Assembly: GCA_949297785.1 (NCBI GenBank)
Contig: CASFTW010000013.1
Span: 1 to 58,064 of the forward strand
Source of the DNA: an uncultured Spirochaetales bacterium
GTDB lineage: Bacteria; Spirochaetota; Spirochaetia; Sphaerochaetales; Sphaerochaetaceae
Length of the DNA: 58,064 bases
Direction of reading: 5' to 3'
The notes under the pieces were generated by a model. It was not told where the DNA came from. It saw nothing but the letters and a program-made list of their open reading frames with translations, and made no database searches. The position numbers and the translations under genes were made by a program. Shown in pieces: positions 26,021 to 35,442 of this stretch. Each line of letters starts with the position of its first letter. Position 1 is the first letter of the stretch.

Positions 26021-27088
26021 ATGAGACGCTTGTTCATTATCTTATCTATTCTGTTTATCTCAATTAGCTTTGCTGTTGCAGATACGGAAGGTTCTCCTTT
26101 TAATGGAAAAAAGATTGCGTATATCATCAATATGGCGCCCAGTGAGATATTCGAAGACGCAGCAGAAGGTGCTTGTGAGACTGCCCTGAAGCTTGGAATT
26201 ACATGTTCTGTGTACTTCACATGGGGATCTGACAGTAAGTTCATCAGTTATGTAAACAGTCTTGCATCTGATGGATATGACGGCCTTTTCCTTTCTCATG
26301 GAGGTTCATCATACTCGTATGCTCTTGTGAATGACGTGCTTGAAAGACATCCTGAACTGAGGATCGTGACTTTTGATACGGAATTCATCGATGAGAACGG
26401 AAAGAGACAAGAGATAGATGGGGTTACGCAGTTCTTCCAGGATGACCGCCATCTTGCTTCCATTCTGCTTGATTATCTGATAAATGAACTTTTTCCAACG
26501 CAGCGGCCTGTCAGGGTGATAAAGGTCTGGGTTCCTGATTATATCGTTGCATTTGACAGACGGGAGGATGGCTACAGACCATATGAGAAGAGCGGTCTTA
26601 TACAGACAGTGGCAACAGTCTCTCCGGATACAGATGCATCAGACGCTGAACAGGCTGCATATGAGGCAATGAAGGAATTGCTGCAGACAATATCTTATGA
26701 TGATTTCGATGCTGTGTGGTGTGCCTATGATGCGTATGGGCGAGGTGTGTACAGGGCGCTGACTGAAGAGAAGATTGACAAGCCGATGGTCAGTGTCGAT
26801 CTTTGTAAGTCGGATATCCTCATGATGATGGAGAAGGACTCTGTCTGGAAAGCTTCTTCGTGCACTGATTTCACAGCTAATGGAGAGCAGGGCGTGAGGC
26901 TGCTCGCGCTGGAAATCGCCGGAGATTATGAAAGTATCCCTTCTCGCTATATTGAAATTCCCGGTGTGCTTGTCACTGCTGAGGACATATATCTGAATGG
27001 AAGCGAACCGGTTATTGAATCCGCCGATTATGGAAACAGGGACAATCTCGTCTCTTCAGAGTTTCTGACAGATCTTATAGGGTATTGA
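26021..27088 (+). CDS. Periplasmic substrate-binding protein (Peripla_BP_4-like), orphan
   Basis: A 355-residue protein with a cleavable signal peptide (RRLFIILSILFISISFAVAD) and two lobes like sugar or autoinducer-2-type binding proteins: GKKIAYIINMAPSEIFEDAA, GYDGLFLSHGG, LRIVTFDTE, then FDAVWCAYDAYGRGVYRAL and a C-terminal region of the same fold. It has no cognate permease or ATPase beside it. It may present a ligand to the extracellular sensor domain of the SpoIIE phosphatase or serve the adjacent carriers. It starts 9 bases after the symporter stop. Confidence 0.82.
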   Translation: MRRLFIILSILFISISFAVADTEGSPFNGKKIAYIINMAPSEIFEDAAEGACETALKLGITCSVYFTWGSDSKFISYVNSLASDGYDGLFLSHGGSSYSYALVNDVLERHPELRIVTFDTEFIDENGKRQEIDGVTQFFQDDRHLASILLDYLINELFPTQRPVRVIKVWVPDYIVAFDRREDGYRPYEKSGLIQTVATVSPDTDASDAEQAAYEAMKELLQTISYDDFDAVWCAYDAYGRGVYRALTEEKIDKPMVSVDLCKSDILMMMEKDSVWKASSCTDFTANGEQGVRLLALEIAGDYESIPSRYIEIPGVLVTAEDIYLNGSEPVIESADYGNRDNLVSSEFLTDLIGY

Positions 27089-27101
27089 GGAGGTTCGCAG
27101 G

Positions 27102-28544
27102 ATGATAAGTTTCTTTTTATGTTTATTTGTTCTGATTCTTGGCTATTTCATTTATGGACGTATTGTTGAGAACATCTTCCATCCGGATGACAGGGAGACT
27201 CCTGCAATAAGGCTTGAAGATGGTGTTGATTATGTTGTAATGCCATCCTGGAAGCTGTTTCTTGTCCAATTGCTTAACATCGCAGGACTTGGACCTATAT
27301 TCGGTGCAATGCAAGGTGCTTTGTGGGGCCCTGTTGTATTTCTGTGGATTACGTTCGGTACTATATTTGCCGGTGGCGTTCATGATTATTTTTCAGGAAT
27401 GCTGAGTGAGCGCAATGACGGCTATTCGATATCCGAAGTGACGGGAATATATCTCGGTTCCGGGATGAAGAATGTGATGCGCCTGTTCTCCGTGGTTCTT
27501 CTTGTCATGGTCGGGACGGTCTTCGCAGTCGGACCGGCGGGACTCATTGTCGAACTCCTCGGAAATGGCGGTACAGGAGGAATTCTTCTCAGTACCAGAT
27601 TTTGGACAATACTGATTCTTGCTTATTATTTCCTGGCCACTTTTGTCTCAATCGATAAAATCATCGGGAAGATTTATCCGGTATTCGGTATCTGCCTGAT
27701 AATAATGGCTGCCGGTGTTGCGTTTGGAATAATGACAGACAGCTCGTATTCTGTCCCCGAAATATGGTCCGGCTGGACGAATATGCATCCGGACGGTACT
27801 CCGATATGGGCTTTCATGTTCGTGACTGTGGCATGCGGCGCAATTTCGGGTTTTCATGCAACACAGTCTCCGCTTATGGCAAGATGCATGAAAAGCGAAA
27901 GACAGGGAAGATTCGTATTCTATGGTGCAATGACTGCGGAAGGAGTTATCGCACTGATCTGGGCTGGGGCCGGATGCGCAATCTATGAAGTCAGGGACGG
28001 GCTCTCTGCCGGGTTGGCTGAAATTCTTTCTTCCGGCCAGAGTGCCGCTATTTATGATGTCTGCTCAAAAACAATGGGCGGAATAGGTGTAGCGCTTGCG
28101 ATGATCGGTGTCATAGTCTGCCCTATCACCTCAGGCGATACAGCATTCCGTTCTGCGCGTCTCACGATAGCAGACTGGGCTGGTCTTGACCAGAATAACT
28201 GGAAGAAACGTCTCATGCTCTGTGTCCCGCTTCTTTTTTCCGGACTTCTCATAAGCTTTCTTGATTACTCGGTTGTATGGAGGTATTTCAGCTGGACAAA
28301 CCAGACTCTTGCCATGATAGTTCTCTGGACGGCGAGCATGTATCTATACAGAGAAGGGAAAAGCTGGATCCTGACTGCTGTGCCGGCCGTATTCATGTCT
28401 GCTGTAAGTGCCACGTATTTCCTCAGTGCTCCTGAGTGTCTTGGGCTTGCTGCATCTTTGTCTTACCCGTTTGGCATCATCATAGCCATTGCAATTCTTG
28501 GTTTGTTTCTTCGTTCGGCATTGAAAGGCCGGAAGGGAATATGA
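27102..28544 (+). CDS. CstA-family carbon-starvation/pyruvate transporter
   Basis: A 480-residue polytopic protein of the CstA family: starts with a single helix ending YGRIVENIF, then LNIAGLGPIFGAMQGALWGP, GTIFAGGVHDYFSGMLSERN and CGAISGFHATQSPLMARCM, all characteristic. It is shorter than E. coli CstA (~700) and closer to Gram-positive-type members. Family members import pyruvate or peptides; the LytTR two-component pair two genes downstream recalls the BtsSR/BtsT pyruvate arrangement. AGGAGG precedes ATG 27102, and the stop overlaps the next start (ATGA). Confidence 0.93.
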   Translation: MISFFLCLFVLILGYFIYGRIVENIFHPDDRETPAIRLEDGVDYVVMPSWKLFLVQLLNIAGLGPIFGAMQGALWGPVVFLWITFGTIFAGGVHDYFSGMLSERNDGYSISEVTGIYLGSGMKNVMRLFSVVLLVMVGTVFAVGPAGLIVELLGNGGTGGILLSTRFWTILILAYYFLATFVSIDKIIGKIYPVFGICLIIMAAGVAFGIMTDSSYSVPEIWSGWTNMHPDGTPIWAFMFVTVACGAISGFHATQSPLMARCMKSERQGRFVFYGAMTAEGVIALIWAGAGCAIYEVRDGLSAGLAEILSSGQSAAIYDVCSKTMGGIGVALAMIGVIVCPITSGDTAFRSARLTIADWAGLDQNNWKKRLMLCVPLLFSGLLISFLDYSVVWRYFSWTNQTLAMIVLWTASMYLYREGKSWILTAVPAVFMSAVSATYFLSAPECLGLAASLSYPFGIIIAIAILGLFLRSALKGRKGI

Positions 28545-29521
28545 CCTGTTTCCGTTTTTCTTCTTCCTCGGGAAAACTGAGCCGTAGTGAGCTTATCGAG
28601 GACAAAAACACAATGGTGCGTATAGGGCCCATGGGAATTGGCAGGCATGCGCTCTATGCAGGATTGCGGTATATACCATATGAAGATGTGGCGCGTGTCT
28701 ATAAGAGAATTGCAATGACGGAAGGAGGCTTCTCTCATCGCGGGGCTTTCATGAGCATCTGTTATATTGTCATTGAACTCAAGAACGGCAAGTCTTGCAA
28801 ATTGCGTTTCCCGGAAGAAGAGGAAGCTGACATGTTTCTCTCTCATATCGCAGAAAAGGCTCCTTATATAAAGCGGATGAGTCAGGCTGCGGAAATGAGG
28901 GTTGCGGCAAGAGAAGAAGATGAAAGACGTAAGAAAGCTGTTATTCTTGATGAGCAGGCTGTTTCCCTTATCCGGGAAATGGAGAGGCAGAAGTCATTTC
29001 TTGAAGAACGTCCCGATCTCTCTTCGGCTCTCTCATCCGCTACCAGACGGAGATGGGTGTACAATCTTTCCCGCAGGACATTGAAGTGGCTTGCGATTTC
29101 TATGAGCATGATTGCAGTTGCTGTTATCATAGTCGGTTATCAGATGGTTACAGCGGGTTTCAGCAGCCTGCCTGTCTTTCTCTTCATTCTGTTTCTCTTT
29201 CTGTTTGCAGCTGCCGCGGTGTATCCTGCAGCCAGAGAAAGCCTGAGCCGGATTGAAGCTGATATGGACAAAGCCGAGGAGAATATGAGGCGGTACGTAT
29301 CAACGTACGATGGTTTCATGCTTGATGCAGCACATGCGCATCCAGCGGTGTTTTCAAGGCTGATCAGAATACTGAAAGAGAAAAGGGCATCCGGTTTCAA
29401 TGAAGCATACAGTATTATGCAAAAAGAAATTATTGAAATAGATCGTAATACTCAGGTTTCAAAAGAGGAGTATGACGAAATCGTTGCCGTAAAGCCGCTT
29501 TTCCGTGTTGAGAGGCGATAA
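28541..29521 (+). CDS. Unknown protein with central membrane hairpin and coiled coils
   Basis: A 326-residue protein starting at ATG 28541 (4-base overlap with cstA, GGAAGGG upstream). Residues ~1-105 look like a small beta-rich PH-like domain (YIPYEDVARVYKRI, YIVIELKNGKSCKLRF). A charged helical stretch follows (~115-175), then two hydrophobic helices (~187-235) and a second charged helical region to the C-terminus. I do not recognise a family. The layout places two cytoplasmic arms on a membrane hairpin. Its position between CstA and the sensor kinase suggests a role in sensing or carrier control. Confidence 0.7.
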   Translation: MTCFRFSSSSGKLSRSELIEDKNTMVRIGPMGIGRHALYAGLRYIPYEDVARVYKRIAMTEGGFSHRGAFMSICYIVIELKNGKSCKLRFPEEEEADMFLSHIAEKAPYIKRMSQAAEMRVAAREEDERRKKAVILDEQAVSLIREMERQKSFLEERPDLSSALSSATRRRWVYNLSRRTLKWLAISMSMIAVAVIIVGYQMVTAGFSSLPVFLFILFLFLFAAAAVYPAARESLSRIEADMDKAEENMRRYVSTYDGFMLDAAHAHPAVFSRLIRILKEKRASGFNEAYSIMQKEIIEIDRNTQVSKEEYDEIVAVKPLFRVERR

Positions 29522-30817
29522 ATGGGTGCTGTTGATGAAAGAATATTCTATATAATGAGAATCCTTCTCGTTTCAATTACCCACGGGTTGTCTTTTTCGG
29601 TGCTTGTCAGGAGAAACGATGGAAAGCGATACGCGCTTCCTCTGATTGTGATGACTGTGGTGATAGCCGTCATCGGCTCATTTTTCGTGCTTATCTCTCA
29701 AAATCCGGTATTGCATAGTTCTTTGAGTGCAGTCATGATGCTTTTTGTTCTGGGGTCAATATTCTGCCGGGTAAGCAATGCCTTTTCAATTACAGAACGT
29801 GTTTTCATCTACATAATGTATGTCGCTGTGTTCATGCTTCTTGTCGGGTTTTCAAATTTCATCGCTGAAATCATGGTCCCTGCAGATAATGTAGAGTGCG
29901 TTCAGCTTATGATCAGAACCATTCTCACAACGGTTCTTATAATTCTCCTGAAGCTTTTTCTGAAAGAGAAACTCTATAACATGCTCTCGGGTTTTGCCGA
30001 ACATGGAGTCGAGCTTACGATGTTCTCTATTCTTATGGGGCTTATCATTCTCTCTTATGTAATTTTCTCCGCTTACTTTATAGATAGTCCCGGAATCAAG
30101 CTCCTGATGCTTATGATTCTCTCCCTGATACTGGTCTTCATATTCTTCATAGCAGTCAGAATAGTGCAATTAACGACAAATGAGATCGAGCTGGAGAAAA
30201 TGATAAGCAGACAGCGTTTGCTTGAGAGTGAGCTTGATGCAGAGAAATCTTTTATTGAAAATGCGAAGATAGTGAATCATGATCTGCGTCATCATGACCG
30301 GATTGTGCTTGAATATCTGGAGGAGGGTAATATAGAAGCCGCGAAACGATATCTTGAAGCTCACATGGAGTCCGTCTATGCGGAGGTAATTCCTTCCTTG
30401 TGCTCAGATCCCCTTGTGGATGCACAGCTCAGAATAATCGGGCGATATTGTGCTTCACATGGAGTGGCATTCAGCGCGGATGTAAACCTTCCGGAAAAAA
30501 TGGGAATTGACGATATCGATTTTGTCTCCGTTGTCGGTAATCTAATGGAGAATGCTGCAAATGCAGCCGTAAAATGCCGGGATGCATTCGTTTCTGTTTC
30601 AATGAGGCCTTGTAACGGACATCTTCTCCTGGAGATCAGAAACTCATATTCCGGTGAGATCAAATGGAAAAACGACACTCCGGTATCGGCAGAAAAGAAT
30701 GGAGGAACAGGGCTCAAAAGCGTGAAAATGATACTTTCACGCAACAAAGGGATGCTGCATCAGGGGTGTGAAGGCAAGACTTTTGTTTCCCGGGTGATAA
30801 TCCCTCTGCGTATTTGA
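29522..30817 (+). CDS. GHKL sensor histidine kinase (AgrC-like)
   Basis: A 431-residue kinase with about six membrane helices (~10-220), a dimerisation helix, and an AgrC-type phosphorylation motif VNHDLRHHDRIVLEYL with the acceptor His near ~256. The GHKL ATPase has N-box VVGNLMENAANAAVKC and G2 GGTGLKSVKMIL. The DxGxG-type G1 region is short. It starts at the base after the stop of the unknown protein. The partner is the LytTR regulator that follows. Signal unknown; sensing within the membrane is typical of this class. Confidence 0.92.
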   Translation: MGAVDERIFYIMRILLVSITHGLSFSVLVRRNDGKRYALPLIVMTVVIAVIGSFFVLISQNPVLHSSLSAVMMLFVLGSIFCRVSNAFSITERVFIYIMYVAVFMLLVGFSNFIAEIMVPADNVECVQLMIRTILTTVLIILLKLFLKEKLYNMLSGFAEHGVELTMFSILMGLIILSYVIFSAYFIDSPGIKLLMLMILSLILVFIFFIAVRIVQLTTNEIELEKMISRQRLLESELDAEKSFIENAKIVNHDLRHHDRIVLEYLEEGNIEAAKRYLEAHMESVYAEVIPSLCSDPLVDAQLRIIGRYCASHGVAFSADVNLPEKMGIDDIDFVSVVGNLMENAANAAVKCRDAFVSVSMRPCNGHLLLEIRNSYSGEIKWKNDTPVSAEKNGGTGLKSVKMILSRNKGMLHQGCEGKTFVSRVIIPLRI

Positions 30818-30910
30818 TTGTGCTTCATCGCATATAATGTCGGTTTTGTCGGAAACAACTTCTCTCAGTCTCAGATTATGATGTTTAATTACTTTTCAAA
30901 GGGCTCTGTG

Positions 30911-31672
30911 ATGTACCGTATTGCTATATGTGATGATATCTTTCAGCATCTTGAATCCATCAGGAAAATGGTGAGGAAGTATTTCTCATCACATGGACAA
31001 GTATCATATGAAATCAGTATTTTCTCATCTCCCAGAGACCTCATAGCTGCTCTTGATAACGGCTCTTGTTTTGAACTCTTCATCCTTGACATCATAATGC
31101 CGGAAAGTCTTGGAACCGATGTTGCAAAGACAGTACATGCGCGATTTCCCGAAGCCGGCATAATCTTCACTTCGATCAGCAGGGATTATGCTGTAGAGGC
31201 TTATGATTTAGGAGCTTTGCACTATGTGGTGAAGCCCGTCGCTGAGAAATCTTTTTTCAGGGCGATGGACAGAGCTCTGGCTTTCTCCCGTGAAAGAATG
31301 CCGAAGAAAATTGTGCTTCATCTGAAGGGAGCTGTAGTTCAGAATATCGATTGTGATGACATTATATACATAGAGAGCATCGAATACCGTCGTGTCGTTC
31401 ATACAAAGAACGGTGTGTATGAGGAGATAAGGATGTCGCTCGGAGCGCTTCTTGAGGAACTTGAAAGGCTGTGTCCGGGCCGTTTTTTCATCCCGTATCG
31501 CGGTTATATAGTGAGTCTTGATGAGATCAGCACGATAACGCCCGGCCATATAATAATGAGCGACGGATCCTCGATTATCATAAAGAAAGGGGATTATCGC
31601 CGCATACGGAACAGCTTCTTCCAATGGATGTTCTCATCAGATAGGGAATCTTCTCCTGCAGCAACCTGCTGA
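30911..31672 (+). CDS. LytTR-family response regulator
   Basis: A 253-residue regulator. Start ATG 30911 (MYRIAICDD) is preferred over in-frame codons from 30818 because a receiver domain begins there and AAAGG lies upstream. Receiver: acidic pair CDD, phospho-acceptor Asp in FELFILDIIMPES, Lys in YVVKPV. The LytTR DNA-binding domain covers ~135-245 (VVQNIDCDDIIYIES, FIPYRGYIVSLDEI). It most likely controls one of the operons here in response to the upstream kinase. Its 3' end converges with the SpoIIE gene, 11 bases apart. Confidence 0.93.
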   Translation: MYRIAICDDIFQHLESIRKMVRKYFSSHGQVSYEISIFSSPRDLIAALDNGSCFELFILDIIMPESLGTDVAKTVHARFPEAGIIFTSISRDYAVEAYDLGALHYVVKPVAEKSFFRAMDRALAFSRERMPKKIVLHLKGAVVQNIDCDDIIYIESIEYRRVVHTKNGVYEEIRMSLGALLEELERLCPGRFFIPYRGYIVSLDEISTITPGHIIMSDGSSIIIKKGDYRRIRNSFFQWMFSSDRESSPAATC

Positions 31673-31683
31673 CGGCTGTGTCA

Positions 31684-33774
31684 TCAGATTTTCTTCTCGA
31701 GAGTAACAATATTCTTTCCGTTTATGTATTCATAGCTTACGCTGTCCATGAGTTTACGTACAATGTGGATGCCAAGCCCTCCTATGCGCCTGTCATCCGC
31801 GGATTGTGTGGTATCAGCTTCATCTGCAGCTGTGGGATCGAATTGAATGCCGTCATCCTTTATTATCAGGAAAACCGAATCATCATCGCCTTTTATCGTG
31901 AGCTCAACATCATTTGCACCGCTGTATAGCGAGATGTTTGAAAAGAGCTCGTCTATACAGACACATGAATGGTTTACTGCCCGTTCATCCATTCCGTATT
32001 CCTTCAGATTCTCCTCTGTAAAAGAAAGGAGGTATGACAGGTTGTCAATTCCATTTTTCACCATAATACTCTTTGCCATATATTTTTCCGTCTCCATTTC
32101 ATAGCTTATGACCTCAAAGGCGAGCATTGTCAGATCATCAAAGGCTTCTGCCTCCCGAACGAAGTTGTCCACGCTCTCTCTGACATGTGCAAGCAGCTCT
32201 TCTATACGGGCAGTACCATGCTCATTCAGGCACGCCAGCATGCGATTCTCTCCATAAAGCTCATTTTTGCTGTTCGTAGCTTCCGGCACGCCGTCGGTAT
32301 ATAGAAACAGCTTGTCACCGGGTTCAAGGATCATTGTGTGCTGTCTGTATTTCATGTTTTCCATTCCTGCAACCACGAAATCAGGTTTATCTTTTATCAG
32401 CGTGAATGCCTTGGTCTCTGCCCTGTATACGGCAGGGTATTCATGACCGGCATTGACGTAATCCAGCTGCCCTGTGCGTATGTTGTAGATTCCCAGCCAG
32501 ACTGTGACAAACATGCCTGCTTCATTGTTTTCGCAAAGCTGATTATTCACATTCTCCAGCACAGTAGCAGGGCTTTCCCCCTGCTGGCATCTGTTCTTTA
32601 TCAGAGTTTTCGCAATCACCATGAAAAGCGCTGCAGGAACTCCTTTCCCGGAAACATCGGCCATCACCAGCGCAAGATGATTCCTTCCGATGAGGAAGAA
32701 ATCATAGAAGTCTCCGCCGACCTGCTTTGCCGGTGTCATCGATGCGAAGATGTTGAACTGTCTGTAATCCGGGAAAGCGGGGAAAATGCAAGGGAGCATG
32801 CTTTCCTGTATGGTTTTCGCTACATCAAGCTCAGCGCTGATACGTTCCTTCTCCTTCGTGATTTTTGTGAGATTATCGATATATTCATTGATATCGACCT
32901 CCATCTTCAGGATGCTTTCCGCAAGCATCTGAACCTCATCGTTTGTCTTTATCATGCTGAGTTTCTCGGAAATGCACCGCTCATTCCTGCCTACGAAGTA
33001 TTCAGCTTCCTTTGTTACTGTGTTGATTGGATTTATGATCCTTCTTGAAAGATAGGTCATGTATATTATGATGAAAATGACAAGCAGGCACAGAGCAATG
33101 GAGGCCGCATACAGAATGTATTTATTAAGCGATTCCTCGATTGTCGACATCGGGATCTCCACACCGACCATCGCATAGCTTCTTCCCTGGCTGTCGAGCA
33201 AAGGGAGAAGGGCAGTCGTTATGTATCCGTATTCGCTGTGCGAGATGTAATAGCAGTCAACTCTTTCTCCTGTAGTCCAGGTATCGACGGCTTCCTGTAT
33301 ATACTCGGGATTCATTCCGCTGACATCCCCGAGAACATAGCTGAGTTCTTCTTTGTTATAGCTGTCGAAGATATACCACAGCGGTGTCCAGCCTTCCCGT
33401 GTGCCGCTGTAGTTCAGAGCTTCTTCCGTGTCCATCCAGATTATATAGATGTCATTGGCATTCATGCCGCGGCGCAGCCGGATCAGACTGTCATGTACTG
33501 CTTGATACTCCGGGCTGTTCACGATAGCCTCTCTTTCCTCTTCACTCATTCTTCCGTTGATGAAATCACGGGCGGCGGATGAGTAGTATTCAAGCTTCTC
33601 CGGCTCGATGTAGCTTGCAGCTACACTGGCTATTTCAACTGCAGTCTGGTTATACTGCCGCTGTATTCCGTTTCTGAACTGTATGTAGCCTGCAAAAGCG
33701 CAGCAGAAGCAGATGATGGTACCGAAGAGAACCGCTGAAAAGTTCAGCTTAACCGAAAGAGAATTCCTTTTCAT
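31684..33774 (-). CDS. SpoIIE-type PP2C phosphatase with sensor, HAMP and GHKL kinase domains
   Basis: A 696-residue switch protein. TM1 ~12-31, extracellular Cache-like sensor ~32-220, TM2 ~222-242, HAMP-like linker to ~300, coiled coil, PP2C ~340-558 with metal Asp in GGDFYDF, MADVSGKG, LYTDGVPEA and FDDLTML. The last ~130 residues are an RsbW-like kinase with intact N-box (CIDELFSN, Glu609/Asn613), G1 DDGIQFDP (Asp640/641) and G2 GGLGIHIVRKL. One polypeptide thus carries phosphatase and kinase for a STAS protein, presumably the one at 21199. It is the third gene of a unit with GH3 and MATE-GHKL; its ATG directly follows the MATE stop. Confidence 0.95.
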   Translation of the reverse strand: MKRNSLSVKLNFSAVLFGTIICFCCAFAGYIQFRNGIQRQYNQTAVEIASVAASYIEPEKLEYYSSAARDFINGRMSEEEREAIVNSPEYQAVHDSLIRLRRGMNANDIYIIWMDTEEALNYSGTREGWTPLWYIFDSYNKEELSYVLGDVSGMNPEYIQEAVDTWTTGERVDCYYISHSEYGYITTALLPLLDSQGRSYAMVGVEIPMSTIEESLNKYILYAASIALCLLVIFIIIYMTYLSRRIINPINTVTKEAEYFVGRNERCISEKLSMIKTNDEVQMLAESILKMEVDINEYIDNLTKITKEKERISAELDVAKTIQESMLPCIFPAFPDYRQFNIFASMTPAKQVGGDFYDFFLIGRNHLALVMADVSGKGVPAALFMVIAKTLIKNRCQQGESPATVLENVNNQLCENNEAGMFVTVWLGIYNIRTGQLDYVNAGHEYPAVYRAETKAFTLIKDKPDFVVAGMENMKYRQHTMILEPGDKLFLYTDGVPEATNSKNELYGENRMLACLNEHGTARIEELLAHVRESVDNFVREAEAFDDLTMLAFEVISYEMETEKYMAKSIMVKNGIDNLSYLLSFTEENLKEYGMDERAVNHSCVCIDELFSNISLYSGANDVELTIKGDDDSVFLIIKDDGIQFDPTAADEADTTQSADDRRIGGLGIHIVRKLMDSVSYEYINGKNIVTLEKKI

Positions 33775-35442
33775 TTATTGTCTCCTCATCTTGACTATGA
33801 ATGTGTTAAGGCCAAGCGTATCCTGATAGCTGACTTCACTTGCCATCTGTTCAATCATCCGTATGCCCATGTATTCATCGTCATCATCAAGCACCGCGAG
33901 CGGATTGAAATATCTGCCGCCTGTTCTGAGCGTGAGTATGTATATGTCGCTGTATATGGCAAGACGGATTGAAATCGAGTCTTCTGCACCGAGGGAATGA
34001 TCTTTCATGACCATCATCAGTTCCTCTATGCCAAGCCCGATTATCATTGCAGTCCTGGCTGGCGCGCCTTTTTCCTCGGCCCAGGCTGAAACAGCATCAC
34101 TTGCACTGCATATCTCATTTGTATCAGCATGGATTTCCTTTCTGAGAACCGCACTTTCACTGTGATCCTGTTTTCTGAACCTGAATGCAGCAAGAGCCAG
34201 TGCTGCTGTAATGAATTCACTTATTGGAAGATAAAGCCAGACATTCCATCCAGTGCTCCTCAGTACGATGATGGAAATAGCCGGTAATATTATGAGGCGC
34301 AGTATAATGATGGCATTTGATCTGAGAATACTGCCGCATGCATTGAAATAGGACGCGACCAGCGACGATGCAGAGGCGAAGACAAGCGATGATGCCAGAC
34401 ACCTTATCGCAAAAATAGAATTCCCGCTCACTTTGAAAAGCTCTGAGATGAAAGGCGCTGCTATTATAAGCAATACGGTTATTGCAATGCATAGAAAAAA
34501 GGAAGTCATAGCAGTCAGATGAAGTATATCGTCAGTCTCTTCTCTGTCCCGTTCTCCTTCCAGTACACCAAGAAGCGGGCTTGCGGTATTCATGACGCCT
34601 GAATTTGGCATGCACCACGCAAAATCAGAAAGTGAGTTGATTATTGCTGCAACAACGAGCATTGAATCCGGTAAAAGCATATTGACAAGCAGGATACGCA
34701 ATGAAAGGAAAAGATTGTTCAGCGCACCCGGAGAGCCGAATCTGAACACCTCCGTGCTGAGTTCCCGCTCCGGCCGGATCAGCTTCAGCCTTACACGCCT
34801 CTCTCCCATGAGAAGAAAACAGAATCCTGTTGTCATGACAGATACTGACGAGACGATAATCGACAGTGCATTTCCTGCAACGCCAAGTTCAAGTATGTAT
34901 ACAAACAGATATACGCTGAGTATGTTCATGCTTCCCATGATGACAACGGAAATGGCAGCGTATCTGACCTTTCCGACGAGGCGGAGGAAGCTGAAAGGCA
35001 TATAAGCCATGATCACGGGTATGGAGCCTGTAAATACGATCCTCACATAGGAAAGCACCATGTCATAAAGGCCTGCAGGTGCGAGTATGCCTGCAATGAA
35101 AGGAGAAAGGGCCAGTCCTGTGCACATTATCACAAATGAGACAACTGCAGTCAGACAGATGGAGGCGGATATGATCTTCTCTCCGTTTTTTGTATCAGCT
35201 TTTCCATATGCTCTTGCCGCAAGATAGAATGCCCCTGTTCCCAGCAGACTGCCAATTGCACATAGAAAGAGATATACAGGAACTGCTGCATTAAGCGCAG
35301 ATAGCGCAGCATCTCCCAGGTGACGGCCGGAGAGCATGTTTGTCACAGAAGTGTCAACAACCGCAAATATTGATGATATAAGATTCGGAATCAGGAAGGT
35401 GAAGAAGCACTTCCTGAAACAGTTGCTTTCCTTTCCGTTCAA
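33775..35442 (-). CDS. MATE transporter with C-terminal GHKL-like domain
   Basis: A 555-residue fusion. Residues 1-~425 are a 12-helix MATE carrier (PNLISSIFAVVDTSVTNML near the start, second repeat from ~230). Residues ~434-555 form an RsbW-like domain: IIGLGIEELMMVMKDHS at the N-box (~468-484; Asn absent), LRTGGRYFNPL at G1 (~505; Asp absent), YMGIRMIEQMASEVSYQD at G2 and the closing strand NTFIVKM. The fold order is the same as in SpoIIE but the nucleotide/Mg residues are lost. It overlaps the GH3 stop/start by 4 bases and is a candidate exporter of the GH3 product. Confidence 0.9.
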   Translation of the reverse strand: MNGKESNCFRKCFFTFLIPNLISSIFAVVDTSVTNMLSGRHLGDAALSALNAAVPVYLFLCAIGSLLGTGAFYLAARAYGKADTKNGEKIISASICLTAVVSFVIMCTGLALSPFIAGILAPAGLYDMVLSYVRIVFTGSIPVIMAYMPFSFLRLVGKVRYAAISVVIMGSMNILSVYLFVYILELGVAGNALSIIVSSVSVMTTGFCFLLMGERRVRLKLIRPERELSTEVFRFGSPGALNNLFLSLRILLVNMLLPDSMLVVAAIINSLSDFAWCMPNSGVMNTASPLLGVLEGERDREETDDILHLTAMTSFFLCIAITVLLIIAAPFISELFKVSGNSIFAIRCLASSLVFASASSLVASYFNACGSILRSNAIIILRLIILPAISIIVLRSTGWNVWLYLPISEFITAALALAAFRFRKQDHSESAVLRKEIHADTNEICSASDAVSAWAEEKGAPARTAMIIGLGIEELMMVMKDHSLGAEDSISIRLAIYSDIYILTLRTGGRYFNPLAVLDDDDEYMGIRMIEQMASEVSYQDTLGLNTFIVKMRRQ

